DNA from: Candidatus Iainarchaeum sp.
Lineage (GTDB): Archaea; Iainarchaeota; Iainarchaeia; Iainarchaeales; JAAZKV01
Assembly (NCBI GenBank): GCA_026397035.1
Contig: JAPLVQ010000135.1
Span: 1 to 8,803 of the forward strand
Direction of reading: 5' to 3'
Length of the DNA: 8,803 nt
Part shown: positions 6,137-8,803 of the stretch, piece by piece
Numbering within the stretch: position 1 is the first letter of the stretch
Layout of the letters: every line of letters starts with the position of its first letter
The notes under the pieces: model-generated
Database searches by the model: none
What the model was told of the DNA's origin: nothing
What the model saw: only the letters and a program-made list of their open reading frames with translations
Translations under genes and position numbers: made by a program

Positions 6137-6687
6137 TAGAATAACCTGTTTATTTGCGCGCAAAAACGGCTAAACCCGCTGAAAAACAATTGAGGAACTC
6201 TTCCTTTTACTAACTGAGAACGAACAACAGGATCCAAAACTATCGCAAAGAAAGTTACATATGAGGAAACACTTGCTAAATGATACATTGTGAAAGGAAT
6301 CTGACCCAAAACGGTTACTAAAAAGCTCTGCCTGAAAATAAAAGTACTCATTAGGGGGCCCGTAATCGTATCAAAAAGAAGCACACCAAAAATTCCGGCA
6401 AAAAAGTAGTGCTTTAATGAAAGAATCTTTATTTTTGAAAAAAACAAACCCAAAACCAGAATTACCCCTGCATAAGTTAGGGAAGTTATAATAGTCCAAA
6501 CCCCGAATTTTCCTGCGAAAAAATCAAAAGAAAACATGCACAAGAAAGCAAAAAGAATTGCCGGAACAAGATTCTTTTTTGCGCTTGGAAGAGCAAGAGC
6601 AAGAATAGGGTCATTATTTGGAAAAATATGCACAAAACGAATGACTGTTGCTAAAATCCACTTCCAAGAAAAACTATACCAAGCCAT
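6136..6687 (-). CDS. Multi-pass membrane protein resembling an ECF-transporter S component
   Basis: This 183-residue protein has about five or six membrane segments: ~8-21, 40-57, 62-82, 92-108, 122-135 and 136-150. A pattern seen in ECF S components and related small vitamin-uptake proteins is present: PNNDPI (23-28), then LPSAKKNLVPAILF (33-46), SFDFFAGKFGVWT (53-65) and LLFDTITGP (103-111). S components bind a vitamin in the membrane and share a separate ECF energy module, which is not in this window. The translationally coupled DUF4430 lipoprotein suggests a vitamin-type ligand, possibly cobalamin; that is an inference. I chose the ATG at 6687 because a TATA-like box lies ~23 bases before it with no ribosome-binding site (leaderless). 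A TTG at 6705 would add six residues. The family call is tentative. Confidence 0.6.
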   Translation of the reverse strand: MAWYSFSWKWILATVIRFVHIFPNNDPILALALPSAKKNLVPAILFAFLCMFSFDFFAGKFGVWTIITSLTYAGVILVLGLFFSKIKILSLKHYFFAGIFGVLLFDTITGPLMSTFIFRQSFLVTVLGQIPFTMYHLASVSSYVTFFAIVLDPVVRSQLVKGRVPQLFFSGFSRFCAQINRLF

Positions 6688-6706
6688 ACTAAAATAAGAC
6701 ACCAAC

Positions 6707-6714
6707 TATTTAAA
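6707..6714 (-). promoter_or_regulatory. TATA-like box, membrane protein-lipoprotein operon
   Basis: Minus-strand TTTAAATA has its centre ~23 bases before the ATG at 6687, in the 82-base divergent gap with the Nudix gene. It is positioned for leaderless transcription. Confidence 0.4.
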
Positions 6715-6769
6715 AAACAGTAATGCAAAAGATATTTCAAACAAAGGTAAATGTTGAAAACTGGTTTTT

Positions 6770-7402
6770 ATGGATGAAGAAGTGCTGGTTGTTAGGCGTG
6801 ACAAACTATTCGGTAAAAATGACGAGTGGGCATTTAGTGGTTTTAAGAATTCAAAAGAATTTAATCTGGGCGAAGAAGCAATTAATTCGGCTGAATTCAG
6901 GTTAAGAAAAGTTTCTAACGAGAAACAAAAACTACCCGCTGAAAACGACCCCCTATACAAACAAATTATTCCCTACCATTTTGTGACACATAAAGAAAAA
7001 ATATTCTGCTACCAAAGAACCACAAAAGCCGGAGAAAATCGCTTGCACAACAACTACTCAATCGGAATAGGAGGCCACATTAATCCTTTTGACGGGAATG
7101 AAAAAACGACAAAGGCACAGTTGATACAAAGCGGGGCAAAAAGAGAATTTGATGAAGAAATTTCTTATACAGGAAAAAGGAAAACTGAAATAACCGGATT
7201 CATAAATGATGATACTAACGATGTTGGAAAAGTTCACCTTGCAATGATTGTACAAGTTGAACTTGAAAATGACGGGGCAAAACTAAAGGAAGATGTTTAT
7301 GCAAAGGGAAGCATGCAGACAATTGGAGAAATAAAAAAGCACTACATAGAGCTTGAAAACTGGAGCCAAATATTATTTGATTATCTTACTAAAAATAAAT
7401 AA
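6770..7402 (+). CDS. Nudix/MutT-like predicted phosphoesterase (COG4112-like)
   Basis: The 210-residue protein has an N-terminal region of ~60 residues (VLVVRRDKLFG...), then IPYHFVTHKEKIFCYQR (67-83) and NRLHNNYSIGIGGHIN (90-105). REFDEEI follows at 125-131, the REUXEE core that binds metal in Nudix hydrolases. The canonical 23-residue box is altered: ~8 extra residues (PFDGNEKT) lie between GGH and the catalytic helix, and the usual Gly after EE is Ser. The YSIGIGGHIN plus long N-terminus pattern resembles the COG4112 group of predicted phosphoesterases, whose substrate is unknown to me. A nucleotide pool-cleaning role would suit the DNA-related neighbourhood but is not shown. An in-frame stop at 6755-6757 limits upstream starts. 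No clear ribosome-binding site precedes the ATG. The gene diverges from the membrane-lipoprotein operon and converges on the next gene. Confidence 0.75.
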   Translation: MDEEVLVVRRDKLFGKNDEWAFSGFKNSKEFNLGEEAINSAEFRLRKVSNEKQKLPAENDPLYKQIIPYHFVTHKEKIFCYQRTTKAGENRLHNNYSIGIGGHINPFDGNEKTTKAQLIQSGAKREFDEEISYTGKRKTEITGFINDDTNDVGKVHLAMIVQVELENDGAKLKEDVYAKGSMQTIGEIKKHYIELENWSQILFDYLTKNK

Positions 7403-7473
7403 ACTTTTAATAAATATTACAACACAAATAGAACTAAAAAACACTCAAACTAAAAAGCAAGAAACGAAAGAAT

Positions 7474-7791
7474 TCAAAAAAGGCCGTTCTCTTTGAAATC
7501 TGCCTTAACACGCTCAAACTCCAAAACACGGGAAAAATTGTAACCCAAAAAGCCAAAAGAAAGAATAAACACAAAGAAAAACAACCAGTTAAACAAAAAA
7601 GAAAATGCAAATAGAAATACTGAAAAAGAAAATAATACAAGTAAATGCTTTTCTGAGAAAAAAAGCCGGACTAAAGAAATTAACCGCACCAAAAAGCTTC
7701 CAAGAACAGTTGGAAGAATAAGAGGAGAAAATACATACTTACTTTCTTTATTTGCCGAAACGGATTCAAACAAAAACTCTTTCTTTACCAT
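7474..7791 (-). CDS. Small membrane protein of unknown function
   Basis: The 105-residue protein is not recognised. Residues 1-19 are polar and charged, 20-44 amphipathic to hydrophobic (SPLILPTVLGSFLVRLISLV), and 49-85 form two closely spaced, Phe/Leu-rich membrane segments. The C-terminal ~20 residues are charged (EFERVKADFKENG). A hairpin of two or three membrane helices is likely. The ATG follows the TAA of the upstream 31-residue ORF with no gap, and a G-rich GGGGGGTT lies ~6 bases before it, so the two are probably translated together. The T-rich codons inflate hydrophobicity, but a ribosome-binding site, length and coupling support a real gene. Confidence 0.55.
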   Translation of the reverse strand: MVKKEFLFESVSANKESKYVFSPLILPTVLGSFLVRLISLVRLFFSEKHLLVLFSFSVFLFAFSFLFNWLFFFVFILSFGFLGYNFSRVLEFERVKADFKENGLF

Positions 7792-7887
7792 TTAAGAACC
7801 CCCCTTTGTTTTTGAAACACTACGACGAACTGGAATCCTTACTGACTCCTTTTCGAGCCACACAATTAACTCTTCAAATTCATGCAT
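7792..7887 (-). CDS. 31-residue ORF coupled to the membrane protein gene
   Basis: Not recognised, and short. The start ATG at 7887 is preceded by GAGGTG with a 5-base spacer, the same signal and spacing as radA in this window, so translation is well supported. The product begins with an acidic-hydrophobic stretch (MHEFEELIVWLEKESV), probably helical, and ends in a basic, Ser/Gly-rich tail (RIPVRRSVSKTKGGS). Its stop codon directly abuts the ATG of the small membrane protein. It could be a small partner protein or a leader peptide that controls the downstream start. Confidence 0.5.
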   Translation of the reverse strand: MHEFEELIVWLEKESVRIPVRRSVSKTKGGS

Positions 7888-7892
7888 AAAAA

Positions 7893-7898
7893 CACCTC
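7893..7898 (-). promoter_or_regulatory. Ribosome-binding site of the 31-residue ORF
   Basis: GAGGTG on the minus strand, 5 bases before the ATG at 7887. It is the main reason for calling this short ORF and fixes its start. Confidence 0.6.
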
Positions 7899-8613
7899 AA
7901 AACACTAACTAAAAAAATACTTGGAGCACTCCATTACACACAAAACGTTCTTCTCTCACCAAAAAAACTTGTGCGAATAATCTAAAACCTACGCCGCAGG
8001 CGAGGCAAAACGCCAACAACAAAAGGCAGGACATTACTGGGCAAAGGTAAAATACCAACAAAAAATGACCAGACTCTAAGTAATGTATGATGAGTTAAAA
8101 TACCTTGTTAATGAATAGAAAAGAAACTAAACAATTGGATGAAAAATGCTTTTTTGGGCAACGCGAGATGAAAAATAAAAAATAAGAAAGAAAATGATTA
8201 AAATTATTAAAAGAGGTTATAACTAAAGAGCATTTCGGAAAAAAAGAAAAATAATTTTAAAAAAAAAGGGGTTTTAGCGGAAAATGCGTCCAAGAAAAGT
8301 AGCTATCCTTAGGAACCAAAAAAACTAAAGCTTTTTAAACACAAAAAAAGAAGGAGAAAGTCTAAGCTGGAAAATAAAATCAAAAACTATACATAAAAAA
8401 TCCAAAAACTTCAAAGCCTACCCCCACGCAAAACAACGACTTTATGGATTCTACAAAGCAATGCTTTGTTCAATGATGCAAATCCACCGATTTACGACCG
8501 CCGGCAAAGCACTTAGTTAGTGATTTAAAAACAACCACAACTTAATTATTATGCTTAAACGCTAACGGGCTTAGAGAGTATGGCCAATACTTCGACTCAA
8601 AAAAGCGGCAAGC
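7899..8613. other. About 700-base region without a confident gene
   Basis: No convincing coding frame, tRNA, CRISPR array or known RNA could be seen on either strand. The left part must hold the promoter of the 31-residue ORF and the right part the radA leader. The middle (8160-8400) is strikingly A-rich on the plus strand. Small structures noted are a 4-bp CGCC/GGCG hairpin at ~7991-8001, GGTA/TACC at 8046-8056, the palindrome at 8453-8469, and TTAGTTAGTG at 8513-8522, inversely repeated at 7903-7912. A structured RNA in 8400-8560, which is richer in G and C than its surroundings, is possible but unproven. Confidence 0.4.
8453..8469. repeat. Perfect 8-bp inverted repeat
   Basis: ACAAAGCA and TGCTTTGT flank one base. 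It is too tight to form an RNA hairpin well, so a dimeric-protein operator is more likely if it is functional. It lies ~157 bases upstream of the radA start. Confidence 0.35.
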
Positions 8614-8620
8614 GAGGTGA
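8614..8620 (+). promoter_or_regulatory. Ribosome-binding site of radA
   Basis: GAGGTGA lies 5 bases before the radA ATG and matches the archaeal anti-Shine-Dalgarno sequence closely. It implies a leadered transcript; a weak TATA-like TTTAAAAA lies at 8524-8531. Confidence 0.7.
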
Positions 8621-8625
8621 TTATT

Positions 8626-8803
8626 ATGGCTAAAAAGATTGAGAGAATAGAAGACCTGCCAGGCATAGGAGAAGGCGCAGCAAAGAAACTCCAAGAAGCA
8701 GGATACAAAACAATGGAACAAATAGCAACCGCAAGCGCAAGCGAACTAAAAGAAGTTGCTGGCCTAGGGGAAGGAACTTCAGAAAAAGCAATCAAAGCAG
8801 CAA
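8626..8803 (+). CDS. radA: DNA repair and recombination protein RadA (3' partial)
   Basis: Only the first 59 residues are present; the frame runs off the window end. They form the helix-hairpin-helix N-terminal domain of archaeal Rad[21 protein letters not shown] (8-27), then [20 protein letters not shown] (30-49) with the second [11 protein letters not shown] turn. RadA is the archaeal Rad51/RecA homologue that forms filaments on single-stranded DNA and drives strand exchange. The ATPase core lies outside the window. The ATG is fixed by a strong GAGGTGA at 5 bases. The codons are A-rich like the other plus-strand genes. DNA topoisomerase or NusA-type HhH domains are alternatives, but the [15 protein letters not shown] start is characteristic. 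Confidence 0.88.
   Translation, partial: MAKKIERIEDLPGIGEGAAKKLQEAGYKTMEQIATASASELKEVAGLGEGTSEKAIKAA

Noticed and set aside
7909..8034. A 41-residue minus-strand frame starting MSCLLLLAFCLACG that looks like a lipoprotein signal
   Set aside because: There is no ribosome-binding site, it overlaps the likely promoter of the 31-residue ORF, and it has no recognisable mature domain. Hydrophobic peptides arise easily from this T/G-rich strand.
8087..8094. ATGATGA as box C of a C/D guide RNA
   Set aside because: No CTGA box D or D' occurs at suitable spacing downstream, so a C/D RNA is not supported. The same holds for AATGATGC near 8472.
8580..8633. A 17-codon frame overlapping the radA start (possible leader peptide)
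   Set aside because: It has no ribosome-binding site of its own at a usable distance and merely spans the radA ribosome-binding site.

Overview
The window looks like part of an AT-rich archaeal chromosome. It starts inside a replication protein A (RPA)-type single-stranded-DNA-binding protein and ends inside radA, the archaeal recombinase. Its promoters are archaeal in style (TATA-like boxes about 25 bases before ATG, T-tract terminators), and its ribosome-binding sites are of the GGAGG/GGTGA type. The protein set and the tiny genes fit a DPANN-like or other anaerobic archaeon, but the lineage cannot be fixed from this sequence alone.

Layout. Plus strand: RPA (1-777, 5' end cut off). Minus strand, read from right to left: nrdD (5308-3311), a tiny gene for a free-standing glycyl-radical domain (3179-3033), nrdG (2887-2186), a dCMP deaminase-family gene (2094-1546) and a P-loop nucleotide-kinase-like gene (1376-813). 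Together these form a deoxynucleotide-supply block for anaerobic growth: NrdG activates the class III reductase, NrdD reduces NTPs, the deaminase feeds the dTMP route, and the kinase is a candidate (d)NMP kinase. To the right is a second minus-strand pair, a membrane protein resembling an ECF-transporter S component (6687-6136) and a DUF4430-type lipoprotein (6136-5708), overlapping as TAATG. A divergent Nudix-family gene follows (6770-7402, plus). Then come a minus-strand pair, a 31-residue ORF and a small membrane protein (7887-7474), about 700 bases without a confident gene, and radA (8626 to the end, plus).

The main discovery is that nrdD is split. The 665-residue NrdD reads through the ATP cone, the barrel and the zinc site (CPxH...CPVC), then stops three residues after the last zinc cysteine. 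The missing glycyl-radical region, with its RVVGF..PVSNWN motif, is encoded 131 bases downstream as its own 48-residue gene. That gene has a strong GGAGGG ribosome-binding site and lies in a different, independently closed reading frame. The two pieces together lack almost nothing compared with a one-piece NrdD. This suggests a two-polypeptide class III reductase in which the oxygen-sensitive radical segment is a separate, replaceable subunit, loosely comparable to the GrcA/YfiD spare part of pyruvate formate-lyase but here obligatory.

Weaker signals are recurring leaderless-type promoters, a marked A-over-T asymmetry of the plus strand in coding and noncoding DNA, and several small palindromes.
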